Source: Zobellia alginiliquefaciens
GTDB taxonomy: Bacteria > Bacteroidota > Bacteroidia > Flavobacteriales > Flavobacteriaceae
Length of the DNA stretch: 64,000 nucleotides
Direction: 5' to 3'
NCBI RefSeq assembly: GCF_029323795.1
Contig: NZ_CP119758.1
Location: 2,976,001 to 3,040,000, forward strand
The notes under the pieces were generated by a model. It saw only the letters and a list, made by a program, of their open reading frames with translations. It had not been told where the DNA came from and did not search any database. The translations under genes and the position numbers were made by a program. This document shows positions 44,137 through 53,296 of the stretch, one piece after another. The stretch's first letter is position 1, and every line of letters begins with the position of its first letter.

Positions 44137-47100
44137 ATGCTACATCATTTGAAATTAGCAAACTATACCACGATCAGTGGGGTGACTCAAGATATTGAGC
44201 TGTCTTATCAATTGTTCGGTCAAGAATTGCACACGGCACCCATAGTTCAGGTAAACCATGCCTTAACCGGTAACTCAAATGTTACGGGAGATGACGGCTG
44301 GTGGTCCGCACTTATTGGAGAAGGCAAGTGTATAGATACCAAAAAATACACGATTTTATCGTTTAATATTCCGGGTAACGGATACGATAAATTCATAATC
44401 GATAATTATAAGGATTTTGTAGCGGGAGACATCGCTAGAATTTTCTTATTGGGTCTTCAGCAACTTGAAATCAGTAAATTGTTCGCTCTTTTAGGAGGTT
44501 CTTTAGGAGGAGGTATCGCTTGGGAAATGGCGGCACTCAACCCAAAGATTACTGAGCATTTAATTCCTGTGGCGTCAGACTGGAAATCTACGGATTGGTT
44601 GATCGGTAACTGCCAGATTCAGGAGCAATTTTTGGTGAACAGTAAGCAGCCGGTTCACGATGCCCGCATGCATGCCATGTTGTGTTACCGTACGCCGGAA
44701 TCGTTCAAGGACCGTTTTAAGCGAAGTACCAATGAGGAACTTCAGGTTTTTAACGTGGAGAGTTGGTTAATGCACCATGGTGAAAAATTACAAGAACGTT
44801 TTCAGCTTTCGGCCTATAAATTAATGAACCAGTTGCTCAAGACCATTGACGTTATGAGAAATGGTGAGCAGAATTTCGTAGACCTACAAAATAGTGATGC
44901 GAATATTCATATTATAGGTGTAGACTCTGATTTGTTCTTTACGGCAAAGGAAAATAAAGAGACTTTTAAACGTTTGGCACAGGCGAACGGAAACGTAACG
45001 TACGGAGAGGTACATTCCCTGCATGGTCACGATGCTTTTTTAATTGAATTTGACCAAATGGAAAGACTTCTGGAACCTGTTTTCAGTAGAAACGGAAAGT
45101 CAAAACACGCTAAGGTTTTAAAGTTCGGTGGAAAATCTCTCGCCAATGGCGAAGGGTTGGAACGTGTTCTGAATATTGTTTCTGATAAGGTGGAAGAAGG
45201 AGAAAACATTGCCGTTGTTTTGTCTGCCCGTGCAAAGGCTACGGACCAGTTAGAGGCCATTTTGGAGAAAGCAGCCAAGGGGGAAAACTACTATAAAGAC
45301 TTTGAGGCTTTCGAGAAATATCAAAAGCATACGTTTAAGAATGTCAATCTTTCGCAGGAATTTAAAGATTTGGCAAAGTTGCTGGAAGGGGTTTCCCTTT
45401 TAGGGGATTATAGCCTTAAAATTAAAGACCAGCTGTTGTCTTTTGGTGAACTCATTTCTGTAAAACTGGTCACCAAGCTGCTTATCGGAAAAGGTATCAA
45501 TGCTGTGATGCTCGATTCTAGGGAGCTGATAAAAACCGACTCTAATTTTGGGGATGCTTCCGTGAACGAGGCTTTGTCAAAAGAAAATGTGCTGCGCAGA
45601 TTCGCTAAGTTAGATACAGATGCGGTGCCGATTATTACTGGGTTTATAGCTTCTGATGAAAATGGTGAAACCACCACCTTGGGTAGAAACGGTAGTAATT
45701 ATTCTGCTGCATTGTTCGCTAATTTTCTAAATGCGGAAGAGCTTCAGAATTTTACCCACGTAGATGGGGTTTACACGGCCAACCCGGATTTGGTTTCCGA
45801 TGCGAAAAGGATATCGCACCTTTCCTATGGTGAGGCGAATGAACTGGCGAATTTTGGAGCAACAATTTTACACGCTAAGACGATCATCCCATTAATAGAA
45901 AAGAATATTCCCCTTCGTATTTTAAACACATTCAACAACGATAATGAAGGTACGCTGATCAGTGCCAAGACCGAAGAAGGTGGTATAAAATCACTATCGG
46001 TTATTGAAAATGTTTCTTTGATCAATGTTGAGGGTAGGGGGCTTTTAGGTAAAGTTGGTGTTGATGCCCGTATTTTTAGCGCATTGCAAAAGAGCAATAT
46101 CAGTGTAAGTATTATTTCGCAAGGTTCTTCGGAGCGTGGTATCGGTTTGGTGGTAAATGCAGACCGGGCCCTAGATGCAAAACGAGCTTTGGATAGGGAG
46201 TTTGAAAGTGATTATGAGTCCAAGGACATTAATATGATTACGGTGCTTGATGAGGTTTCCGTTATCTCCATTGTTGGGCAGGATTTGAGTACGTTCCATA
46301 GGCCGTACAACTCGTTGATAAAAAATCAGATTGCGCCTTTACTTTTCAATAATACGGTATCTGGCAAGAACGTAAGTCTTGTGTTGAAAAAGTCGGATTT
46401 AAGCAAAGCGTTGAACGTGATGCACGGTCAGATTTTCGGTATCAGCAAAAAAGTAAACTTGGTTATTTTTGGTCATGGAAATGTAGGAGGAACACTCATT
46501 GACCAAATTTTAAAGTCGAACAAAACCATTCAGAAACGAAAGGGAATCGACTTGAACGTATTTGGCGTAGCCAATTCTAGAAAGATACTTTTGAACAAAA
46601 AAGGGGTTCCTAAAAACTGGAAATCCGCTGTTGAGAAAAAAGGTGTTCCGTATCAAATTGAAGATGTCATTGCTTACACAAAAGAGCACCATTTAGAAAA
46701 TCTTATCGTGGTTGATAATACCGCAAATAAAGATTTTGTGGCCCACTATTTTGAGTTTGTAGAGAACGGTTTTGATATCGTTTCGTCAAACAAAATAGCG
46801 AACACCCTTGGGTTTGATTACTATCAACTGTTACGTGAAGAACTGGATAAACATCAAAAACAATACTTATACGAAACCAATGTAGGAGCTGGTTTGCCGT
46901 TAATTGATACTATTCGGTTGTTGCATCTTTCAGGGGAAAATATAACAGGAATAAAAGGGGTCTTCTCCGGTTCGTTAAGTTATATTTTCAATACTTTTTC
47001 AGAAAGCGAAGAGCCGTTTTCGAACATATTAAGGGCCGCAATGAAAAGTGGCTTTACGGAGCCAGACCCTCGTGAAGACCTTTCAGGAAACGATGTTGGG

Positions 47101-47523
47101 CGTAAGTTACTGATTTTGGCACGAGAGCTTGATTTGAGCAATGAGTTTGACGATATAAATATCGAAAACTTAATTCCGAAGCAATTAAGAGATGGAGATG
47201 TAAACCACTTTCTGGACAACCTTGATGTGGTAGATGCCAAATTCAACGAAATAAAAAAGAACCAAGAACCTGGTCATGTACTCAGATATGTGGGCGATTT
47301 GCACGGTAACCTTCAAGAGGAAAAAGGAATTCTAGATGTAAAATTGGTTTCTGTACCTAAAGAAAGTGCTTTAGGGCAGGTAAAAGGTTCGGATTCAATA
47401 ATAGAAATATATACTGAATCCTATGGAGAAAACCCATTGGTAATTCAGGGTGCCGGAGCCGGAGCAGCGGTTACGGCACGTGGTGTTTTTGGAGATATTC
47501 TCCGTATAGCCGAAAAAGGATAA
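44137..47523 (+). CDS. Trifunctional MetX-like acyltransferase / aspartokinase / homoserine dehydrogenase fusion
   Basis: 1128 residues in three parts. Residues 1-325 are an alpha/beta-hydrolase of the homoserine O-acetyltransferase (MetX) type: LTGNSNVTGDDGWW, nucleophile Ser122 in GGSLGGG, Asp in GVDSDLFF and His in LHGHDAFL. Residues ~326-770 are aspartokinase: KFGGKSL at 329 (the usual form is KFGGTS), TLGRNGSNYSAAL and ACT-like repeats. Residues ~772-1128 are homoserine dehydrogenase: FGHGNVGG and GFTEPDPREDLSGNDVGRK. The chain covers aspartate phosphorylation, aspartate-semialdehyde reduction and homoserine acetylation; only the semialdehyde dehydrogenase step is outside. It is between metY and metZ behind a SAM-I riboswitch, so it is dedicated to methionine. 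Confidence 0.92.
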   Translation: MLHHLKLANYTTISGVTQDIELSYQLFGQELHTAPIVQVNHALTGNSNVTGDDGWWSALIGEGKCIDTKKYTILSFNIPGNGYDKFIIDNYKDFVAGDIARIFLLGLQQLEISKLFALLGGSLGGGIAWEMAALNPKITEHLIPVASDWKSTDWLIGNCQIQEQFLVNSKQPVHDARMHAMLCYRTPESFKDRFKRSTNEELQVFNVESWLMHHGEKLQERFQLSAYKLMNQLLKTIDVMRNGEQNFVDLQNSDANIHIIGVDSDLFFTAKENKETFKRLAQANGNVTYGEVHSLHGHDAFLIEFDQMERLLEPVFSRNGKSKHAKVLKFGGKSLANGEGLERVLNIVSDKVEEGENIAVVLSARAKATDQLEAILEKAAKGENYYKDFEAFEKYQKHTFKNVNLSQEFKDLAKLLEGVSLLGDYSLKIKDQLLSFGELISVKLVTKLLIGKGINAVMLDSRELIKTDSNFGDASVNEALSKENVLRRFAKLDTDAVPIITGFIASDENGETTTLGRNGSNYSAALFANFLNAEELQNFTHVDGVYTANPDLVSDAKRISHLSYGEANELANFGATILHAKTIIPLIEKNIPLRILNTFNNDNEGTLISAKTEEGGIKSLSVIENVSLINVEGRGLLGKVGVDARIFSALQKSNISVSIISQGSSERGIGLVVNADRALDAKRALDREFESDYESKDINMITVLDEVSVISIVGQDLSTFHRPYNSLIKNQIAPLLFNNTVSGKNVSLVLKKSDLSKALNVMHGQIFGISKKVNLVIFGHGNVGGTLIDQILKSNKTIQKRKGIDLNVFGVANSRKILLNKKGVPKNWKSAVEKKGVPYQIEDVIAYTKEHHLENLIVVDNTANKDFVAHYFEFVENGFDIVSSNKIANTLGFDYYQLLREELDKHQKQYLYETNVGAGLPLIDTIRLLHLSGENITGIKGVFSGSLSYIFNTFSESEEPFSNILRAAMKSGFTEPDPREDLSGNDVGRKLLILARELDLSNEFDDINIENLIPKQLRDGDVNHFLDNLDVVDAKFNEIKKNQEPGHVLRYVGDLHGNLQEEKGILDVKLVSVPKESALGQVKGSDSIIEIYTESYGENPLVIQGAGAGAAVTARGVFGDILRIAEKG

Positions 47524-47566
47524 ACAAAGCAAAAGAGAAAGTTAGCTTTCATCAATTTATAAGAAC

Positions 47567-48730
47567 ATGGAAAAGAAATTTGAGACAAACGCCATCCGAA
47601 CGCAGTTGGAACGCACTAAAAATTTAGAGCACTCCGTACCTATGTACGTGACCTCTAGTTTTGTGTTTGAAGATGCCGAAGATATGCGGGCGTCGTTTGC
47701 GGAAGAGAAAGACCGAAATATTTACTCGCGTTATTCCAATCCCAATTCTTCTGAGTTTATCGAAAAGGTGTGCCAAATGGAAGGTGCCGAAAACGGATTC
47801 GCATTTGCATCCGGGATGGCCGCTGTGTTTTCTACATTGGCTGCATTATTAGATAGTGGGGACCATGTATTATCTGCACGTAGCATCTTTGGTTCTACAC
47901 ACTCGCTGTTCACCAATTTCTTCCCAAAATGGAATATTGATCATACCTATTTTAAGATTGATGAGCTAGACAAGCTTGAGGAGTTGATTACGCCAAAGAC
48001 TAAAATAATATATGCAGAATCTCCAACAAATCCAGGGGTTGATGTATTGGATCTAGAGGCTTTGGGAAAGATTGCCAAAAGACATAATTTGATTTTGGTA
48101 ATCGATAACTGTTTCGCTACGCCTTATTTGCAACAGCCAATAAAATTTGGAGCCGATTTGGTCATCCACTCAGGAACAAAACTGATGGACGGGCAAGGTA
48201 GGGTACTTGCAGGTATTACGGTGGGCTCAAATGAGTTGATAGATAAAGTATATCGCTTTTCTAGAATTACGGGGCCTGCATTATCACCTTTTAATGCTTG
48301 GGTGCTTTCAAAGAGTCTAGAGACACTTGCTGTTCGGGTAGACCGTCATTGTGATAATGCTTTAAAGTTGGCGGAATTTCTTGAAGGACATGAAAAGGTG
48401 AATTGGGTTAAATACCCGCATTTGAAATCGCATCCTAAATATGAAATCGCCAAAAAACAGATGAAAGCGGGTGGCTGCGTAGTAGCTTTTGAAGTAAAAG
48501 GTGGAGTAGAAGCAGGTCAAAAATTCTTTGATTCCATACAGTTACTGTCCCTTTCTGCGAATTTGGGCGATGCACGCAGTATTGTCACGCACCCGGCATC
48601 AACAACACATAGCAAACTTTCGCCGGAAGAAAGAGCGGAAACCGGTGTTACGGACGGTATGGTACGCGTTTCTGTAGGCTTGGAGCATATAGATGACATC
48701 ATTGCCGATATTTCTCAGGCTTTGGGTTAA
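47567..48730 (+). CDS. metZ: Trans-sulfuration PLP enzyme, MetZ-like (O-succinyl/acetylhomoserine sulfhydrylase)
   Basis: 387 residues of the Cys/Met metabolism PLP family. It has TNAIRTQLERT, VPMYVTSSFVFEDAEDMRA, YSRYSNPN and the PLP lysine in VIHSGTKLMDGQGRVLAG. The SGTKLMDGQGR block is typical of MetZ (O-succinylhomoserine sulfhydrylase) proteins. Since the fusion upstream is a MetX-type acetyltransferase, O-acetylhomoserine is a plausible substrate. Cystathionine synthase or lyase activity is not excluded. It is 43 bp after the fusion gene and ends the operon at a clear terminator. Two sulfhydrylases in one operon is notable. Confidence 0.88.
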   Translation: MEKKFETNAIRTQLERTKNLEHSVPMYVTSSFVFEDAEDMRASFAEEKDRNIYSRYSNPNSSEFIEKVCQMEGAENGFAFASGMAAVFSTLAALLDSGDHVLSARSIFGSTHSLFTNFFPKWNIDHTYFKIDELDKLEELITPKTKIIYAESPTNPGVDVLDLEALGKIAKRHNLILVIDNCFATPYLQQPIKFGADLVIHSGTKLMDGQGRVLAGITVGSNELIDKVYRFSRITGPALSPFNAWVLSKSLETLAVRVDRHCDNALKLAEFLEGHEKVNWVKYPHLKSHPKYEIAKKQMKAGGCVVAFEVKGGVEAGQKFFDSIQLLSLSANLGDARSIVTHPASTTHSKLSPEERAETGVTDGMVRVSVGLEHIDDIIADISQALG

Positions 48731-48753
48731 GATAAGATGATAATTACAATTTC

Positions 48754-48782
48754 AAAACCAGCGTCTATGCGCTGGTTTTTTT
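48754..48782 (+). terminator. Intrinsic terminator after metZ
   Basis: A 10-bp perfect stem AAAACCAGCG (48754-48763) with CGCTGGTTTT (48770-48779), a 6-nt loop and a T run. It ends the methionine operon and may also serve the convergent lipoprotein gene. Confidence 0.9.
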
Positions 48783-48793
48783 ATACATTAAAA

Positions 48794-49507
48794 TCACTCC
48801 GTTTTAAACTCAAAAACAGGAGATTGAGAGCTGGAACCTTTGGCATCAATTGTTTTTACTCTCCAGAAGTACACCGTATTTCCACTCAGCGCTGTATTTT
48901 CTAAACTAGTGTCAGCCGTGGTTTCAAGTAATTTTGTTGGCGGATTGTTGGTGCCTAAATACAATTCGTATGAAACAATATCGTTATCCACATCGCTGCC
49001 TAGCCAATGTAGTGTTGTAGGAGAAGCTACGGTCGCACCCATTGTCGGGTTTACGGCCTCCGCGGGAAAGGGTGCGTAGCTTTCAGTGCCTTCTCCGGCA
49101 TTATAAAACATCCAAGTTTCACTGGTGGCTGTAGATGCTGTTCCACTTGATTTTGAAATAATGCTCCAGGAATAGGGGGTATTTCTTAATATAGATAAAG
49201 CCAAAGAATTGTTGGGAGCTTCATTTTCTGTGGTTTCGTTCGTTTTTAGATTTTTGAGAACCAAAATATAGCTGTCCGTGTTTTCGGAGGTCTCCCATTC
49301 AAAGGTTACCCGGCTCTGCGTAGCGGAGATTATATCCCCTTGATTGCATTCTTCACCTTTATCGGGCAAAACTAAAACAGAAGCTTTTGGCGGAAGAATA
49401 TCTTGGGGAGTCTCATTTCCTCCATTATCACCATCACTACTGCTACAGCTATAAAGAATCGGGCATAGAAAAAAAAGGCTTAATCTGAGATATCGGTTGG
49501 CTATCAT
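48794..49507 (-). CDS. Lipoprotein with fibronectin type III-like domains
   Basis: 237 residues. The signal peptide ends at the lipobox LYSC (Cys21), followed by SSSDGDNGG, so it is probably surface-exposed or periplasmic. Two beta-sandwich repeats with FN3-like features follow: one with YILVLKNLKT and PYSWSI, the other with WLGSDVDNDIVSYELYLGTNNPPTKL and VYFWRVKTIDAKGSSSQSPVFEF. No catalytic motif is visible, so it is likely a binding or accessory protein. Its start overlaps the stop of the upstream beta-helix gene (ATGA), so the two are co-translated and probably work together on a glycan or surface. Confidence 0.75.
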   Translation of the reverse strand: MIANRYLRLSLFFLCPILYSCSSSDGDNGGNETPQDILPPKASVLVLPDKGEECNQGDIISATQSRVTFEWETSENTDSYILVLKNLKTNETTENEAPNNSLALSILRNTPYSWSIISKSSGTASTATSETWMFYNAGEGTESYAPFPAEAVNPTMGATVASPTTLHWLGSDVDNDIVSYELYLGTNNPPTKLLETTADTSLENTALSGNTVYFWRVKTIDAKGSSSQSPVFEFKTE

Positions 49508-52251
49508 TGCTTGATGATTTTAGCTTGGGAGTTTATGTTAGATGCGGTTATGTTCAGGAAATACAGACCGGAACTTAAGTTTGCCGTGTCTACCGTTGTG
49601 GTTCGGTTTAAAATTGTTTCCGTTTTGTTCATTACAACTTTACCCGTAGCCGATACTACTTCTAGGGTTACCAAAGATTCAATGTCATCAGAAAAGGCTA
49701 CGGTCAATTGGTCTTCTACTTTATTCGGAAAAACGGTAACCCCTTCAAAAACACTAATGATTTCATTGTATGTGCCTTGGCAATTTTTATCTGCCTGAAC
49801 GGATATGTTATTTTGGCCTTTAGAGAGGTCAAGGGTAATTTCACTCTGGTCTGTATGTGTTATTTGTCCGTTCAGGTCAATACTGTAGTTTATGCTTCCT
49901 TTTAGGTTGAGTGTAACCTGATTTTTTGTGTCGTCTACCTTAGAGGTAACAGATAGGTCTTTCGGCTGGTCTATGGTAACTATATAACATTGCTCATAAC
50001 TGGCATCTGAAGAGGTAGTAATACAAATGGTATAATCGCCGGCGCTTAAACCATTGAACAAAACGTCTGAATTGAAATTCTTTTCTTCACCGGTTTCAGA
50101 AATACTTGCTTTAAATTGATGAGAGGTATCCGCAGAACTAATCGAGATAATACCGTCATCGTTAGCACTACAGGATTCGCTAGTTCCTTTCACCTTAAAA
50201 TTATCCGCCGGAAGGCTAAAAACTTTACAACCTGTGGTGTTTATGGTACTGCCTAAAGGCGTATCAGGGCAGTCGTCATCAACATTTGCAACCCCATCAC
50301 TATCACTGTCGTTAGGGTCAAAAGCGATACAATCCTCTCCGGGAAGACCGTAGCAACCTAAGCCAATAGGACCGTATAAGGGTTTCCATGTGATGCCGGC
50401 CACCCATTGCTCACCACCATTTTCATAAGCACCAACATCAGGTTTGTTGCCTATATAGCCTTCGGTAATTCCTGAAATTTCGCGGCCTTGATCAATAGGT
50501 GAGGTGTCTGATTTTAGCTTGAAATCGGCATTATCCGCATTTACAAAAACATTTGGGGAAACCACTAGATTATTCTGTTTGTCCGACTGTGGTTCCCAAT
50601 TTTCATCGCTTCCCAGATTGTTCCAAACCCGAACGTTAGAGAATGATGTTCCCTCTTTATGCCATGCTCCCATCACCTCTGAACCATTCCAAAGCGTATT
50701 GTTGAAAATGTCAATATCCGTTCCGTTCCAGTTGATCTGTACGCTGGTCCACTCGGTATTCCAGACCACGTTATGATGGACTATAAACCCTGCGGCATCA
50801 TTGTCCAAATAAATTCCTGCAGCCTTATATTTAGTTCCTCCCGATGCCGTGTCATGAAACCAGTTGTGGTGAATTTCAGTAGTGTATTGCGGCCCTACCG
50901 TATAGAATAGGGCGCAATCATCTGCAACCAAATTACTTTGTGAGATATCATTATACGAAAACTCATTGTCGGACCCGTTGTATTGAATAGCATCCCTACC
51001 ACCTCTAAAGACGGTATTGTTTTTCACCGAAGTATTATTGATGCCTCTAACCACTAGCGGGCCATCGTAAAATCCTAAAAAGTTACAGTCATGAATGTAA
51101 TTGTCTAGAATCTGATGATTATTGCCCCTTACGACCAAACCGGCACCCGCGTTGAAGGCTATTTCACATTTTTCGATTCTGTTGTTCGAACCTTGCACAT
51201 GTACGTTTGCCTTATTGGTGCGTGAACTATCCGTGATGCCTTGGGTGTGGTTTCCATAAAGGGATGTCACCCCAAAAAGTACGTTGTTCGTAGTTAAACT
51301 GTTTGGGTTGGCGCCCCACCAAGTAGAGCTATCTTCCATATTGATGCTACCTCCAAAAACGGCAAGATTACGTATTTCTATATATTTTTTGTCTTTAAGA
51401 TTGATGGTTTCCAAACGGCGTCTCATTTTTACCATACCATCTTCCGGAGCACTGCCGTTGGGGAGTTGCACATAAAGCGTATTAGTAGACTCTTCATAAT
51501 ACCACTCGTTTTGGTAGTCTAAAGCACCCTTTGCGCCTTCTAAGTAAAAGTCACCTAAATCTGCCGGGGCATGAAATGTTCGGACCCATGTTTCATTATT
51601 TGTAGTCGTGAGGTTGAAGTTGACCCTACCGGAAGAACTACTGGTAATTTGCCTTTTCCAGGCTAACCAACCGCTTCCACTTTTATCCCCATAAAACCAT
51701 ACTGCTCCGCCGGTCCAATCTATTCCTGGAATTGTAGATTCCGATAAATGGGCACCGTTGATGACATCGCCATTGCTGCCACCGGTATTTCTAATCGTTC
51801 CCAAAGCAAAAGGGTCGGGTTCGGTTTTGTTGGGCCAACGGGCCAAGTCCAAAGCCGTAGCATCGTTCATGACGAAATTTTCTTGCCCTAGGGATGGGAA
51901 AGGAATTGTAATTTTATATACCGAGCCACTATCCTGAGTCCAACCGGATAAAGTGTCCATAGCGGAAATGACAACTTTTTCACCAGGATAAGATTGAAAA
52001 ATAATGGGTTGACCTGGGCTTCCCGAGTTTACGGGATTTAAGGTTTCTTGGTAGGTGCCTTCTCTTATGAATACAACATCACCCGCAACAGCTACACTGG
52101 CTGCCATTGAAATAGTCAAATACGGACTGTCTAGCGTTCCCGGATTGGTATCATCTCCATTCTTGGCAACGTAGATATCTTTGGAGAACGAACTTATACT
52201 AACTAGAAATAATACTAATGATAGGCATATCAGTTTCAGTGATACTTGCAT
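49504..52251 (-). CDS. Type IX-secreted right-handed beta-helix protein
   Basis: 915 residues from the ATG at 52251 (MQVSLKLICL), with a signal peptide cut near SSFS-KD. Residues ~25-590 form a right-handed parallel beta-helix (IYVAKNGDDTNPGT start, repeated asparagine-rich turns such as NNTVFRGGRDAI and NNRIEKCEIAFN). A thrombospondin type 3-like calcium motif follows (DPNDSDSDGVANVDDDCPDT), then a beta-sandwich. The last ~80 residues are a type IX C-terminal sorting domain (VTVFPNKVEDQLTV, LSSGLYFLNI, AKIIKQ). Beta-helices of this kind are polysaccharide lyases or glycosidases; I could not place the family. PorV in this window is part of its export route. Confidence 0.82.
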   Translation of the reverse strand: MQVSLKLICLSLVLFLVSISSFSKDIYVAKNGDDTNPGTLDSPYLTISMAASVAVAGDVVFIREGTYQETLNPVNSGSPGQPIIFQSYPGEKVVISAMDTLSGWTQDSGSVYKITIPFPSLGQENFVMNDATALDLARWPNKTEPDPFALGTIRNTGGSNGDVINGAHLSESTIPGIDWTGGAVWFYGDKSGSGWLAWKRQITSSSSGRVNFNLTTTNNETWVRTFHAPADLGDFYLEGAKGALDYQNEWYYEESTNTLYVQLPNGSAPEDGMVKMRRRLETINLKDKKYIEIRNLAVFGGSINMEDSSTWWGANPNSLTTNNVLFGVTSLYGNHTQGITDSSRTNKANVHVQGSNNRIEKCEIAFNAGAGLVVRGNNHQILDNYIHDCNFLGFYDGPLVVRGINNTSVKNNTVFRGGRDAIQYNGSDNEFSYNDISQSNLVADDCALFYTVGPQYTTEIHHNWFHDTASGGTKYKAAGIYLDNDAAGFIVHHNVVWNTEWTSVQINWNGTDIDIFNNTLWNGSEVMGAWHKEGTSFSNVRVWNNLGSDENWEPQSDKQNNLVVSPNVFVNADNADFKLKSDTSPIDQGREISGITEGYIGNKPDVGAYENGGEQWVAGITWKPLYGPIGLGCYGLPGEDCIAFDPNDSDSDGVANVDDDCPDTPLGSTINTTGCKVFSLPADNFKVKGTSESCSANDDGIISISSADTSHQFKASISETGEEKNFNSDVLFNGLSAGDYTICITTSSDASYEQCYIVTIDQPKDLSVTSKVDDTKNQVTLNLKGSINYSIDLNGQITHTDQSEITLDLSKGQNNISVQADKNCQGTYNEIISVFEGVTVFPNKVEDQLTVAFSDDIESLVTLEVVSATGKVVMNKTETILNRTTTVDTANLSSGLYFLNITASNINSQAKIIKQ

Positions 52252-52283
52252 AGGTTTAGTTTTGATTAGCTGGGTTATTCTAC

Positions 52284-52314
52284 CAAATCTATATGAATGG
52301 CGAACAGTCTCAAA
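52284..52314 (-). promoter_or_regulatory. Promoter for the beta-helix/lipoprotein operon
   Basis: On the minus strand TTTG (52311-52314) and TAGATTTG (52284-52291) are 19 bp apart, a full match to the Bacteroidota -33/-7 promoter. The ATG is 33 bp downstream at 52251. Confidence 0.7.
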
Positions 52315-52505
52315 AAGCAAATGATCAAATAGATACAACAAATGATTAATTATAACCAATGTGCGTATTTTGTCAAGTGTTTGATCAGTTCGTTTTTAGT
52401 AGTTTATTGAGGTAAAACTGCAGAATTGTCAAATATCATTAAAAAATAGTGGTGTTTTTTGGTGATTTTTAAACTGAACCTAAAAGTTATGATTGGGTAT
52501 ATCGC

Positions 52506-52537
52506 AAAAAAAAGCTTCCTTCGGGAAGCTTTTTTTT
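52506..52537 (-). terminator. Intrinsic terminator after the AhpD-like gene
   Basis: Stem GCTTCC with GGAAGC around a TTCG tetraloop, extended by A/T pairs on both sides (52506-52518 with 52523-52535). Read leftward it follows the stop at 52563 and ends in T. Confidence 0.87.
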
Positions 52538-52562
52538 CGTAGTAAGTTTTATGAAAAGGTAT

Positions 52563-53123
52563 TTAATCTTCAATTTCTTTGCCAACGGCAAAAGGCTCCA
52601 ATGATTCATTAATTACATTTTCTGTAACGTGATTTATATAGTTGCTTAAAGTCTTCAACGCGATACCCGTAATGATTTCCAAAACATTTTCAGGCGAAAA
52701 TCCGGCATTGTAGAAGGTTTCCAAGTCGTTCTTATCTATGTGCCCTCTGGTTTCTGTTAGTTTCTTTGTAATGTTTACCAATACATTCAGCCTTTCATCA
52801 TCAACAGGCTTCTCTTTGCGAACCGCATTTAAAATAGAGGATCTGATTCCGTTTGCTTTAGCTGCTCTAGTGTGTGCAGCCGTACAATAGGCACATTCGT
52901 TCACCACGCTGGCAGATAACAAAATTAAATGCTGTTCACCCGCGGTAAAAGTCGTCTTTCCAAATATTTTGAATAAACTATTGTAAGCTTCCAAAGAAGC
53001 AGGGGCACCCGCCATGTATCTAAAAAGGTTAGGTAATGTTCCGTATTTTTTCTCTCCGTATTTTAAAAGTTCTTTTGATTCTTCAGGTGCACTTTCTATT
53101 GTGTGTTTTGTAAAATTTTTCAT
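52563..53123 (-). CDS. Carboxymuconolactone decarboxylase / AhpD-like protein
   Basis: 186 residues from the ATG at 53123 (MKNFTKHTIES). The AhpD-type redox motif is complete: NECAYCTAAHTRAAKANG, that is Glu-Cys-x-x-Cys-x-x-x-His. Members act as alkylhydroperoxidase-like thiol peroxidases or in unknown stress roles, so the peroxide-defence role is inferred. A -7 box CAAAGGTA (TACCTTTG on the minus strand) lies at 53191-53198. It diverges from the MFS gene. The frame extends 14 residues upstream, but the ATG at 53123 fits the family. Confidence 0.87.
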   Translation of the reverse strand: MKNFTKHTIESAPEESKELLKYGEKKYGTLPNLFRYMAGAPASLEAYNSLFKIFGKTTFTAGEQHLILLSASVVNECAYCTAAHTRAAKANGIRSSILNAVRKEKPVDDERLNVLVNITKKLTETRGHIDKNDLETFYNAGFSPENVLEIITGIALKTLSNYINHVTENVINESLEPFAVGKEIED

Positions 53124-53296
53124 ATTGTTGTCTTTAAGTAATGCAAGACACTTATTTTCTTGCAAAGGCTTTCGTTTATAGTATTTATATCAAAGGTAAG
53201 TGTCGGAATTTTAATTATTTAGCCCATTTCCATTTTGGTATAGTTTTTTAGAAAAGTGGTCAAACATGTGTGCAAATAGCGCTGCAACTTTGCACC

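Noticed and set aside
45027-46097. Several 83-90 codon minus-strand frames under the MetX-AK-HSD fusion
   Set aside because: Shadow frames; the fusion frame has continuous family motifs throughout.
53270-53296. Extended MFS start nine codons upstream
   Set aside because: The extra residues (MQIALQLCT) would overlap the -7-like box; MKKITNIG is a typical start.
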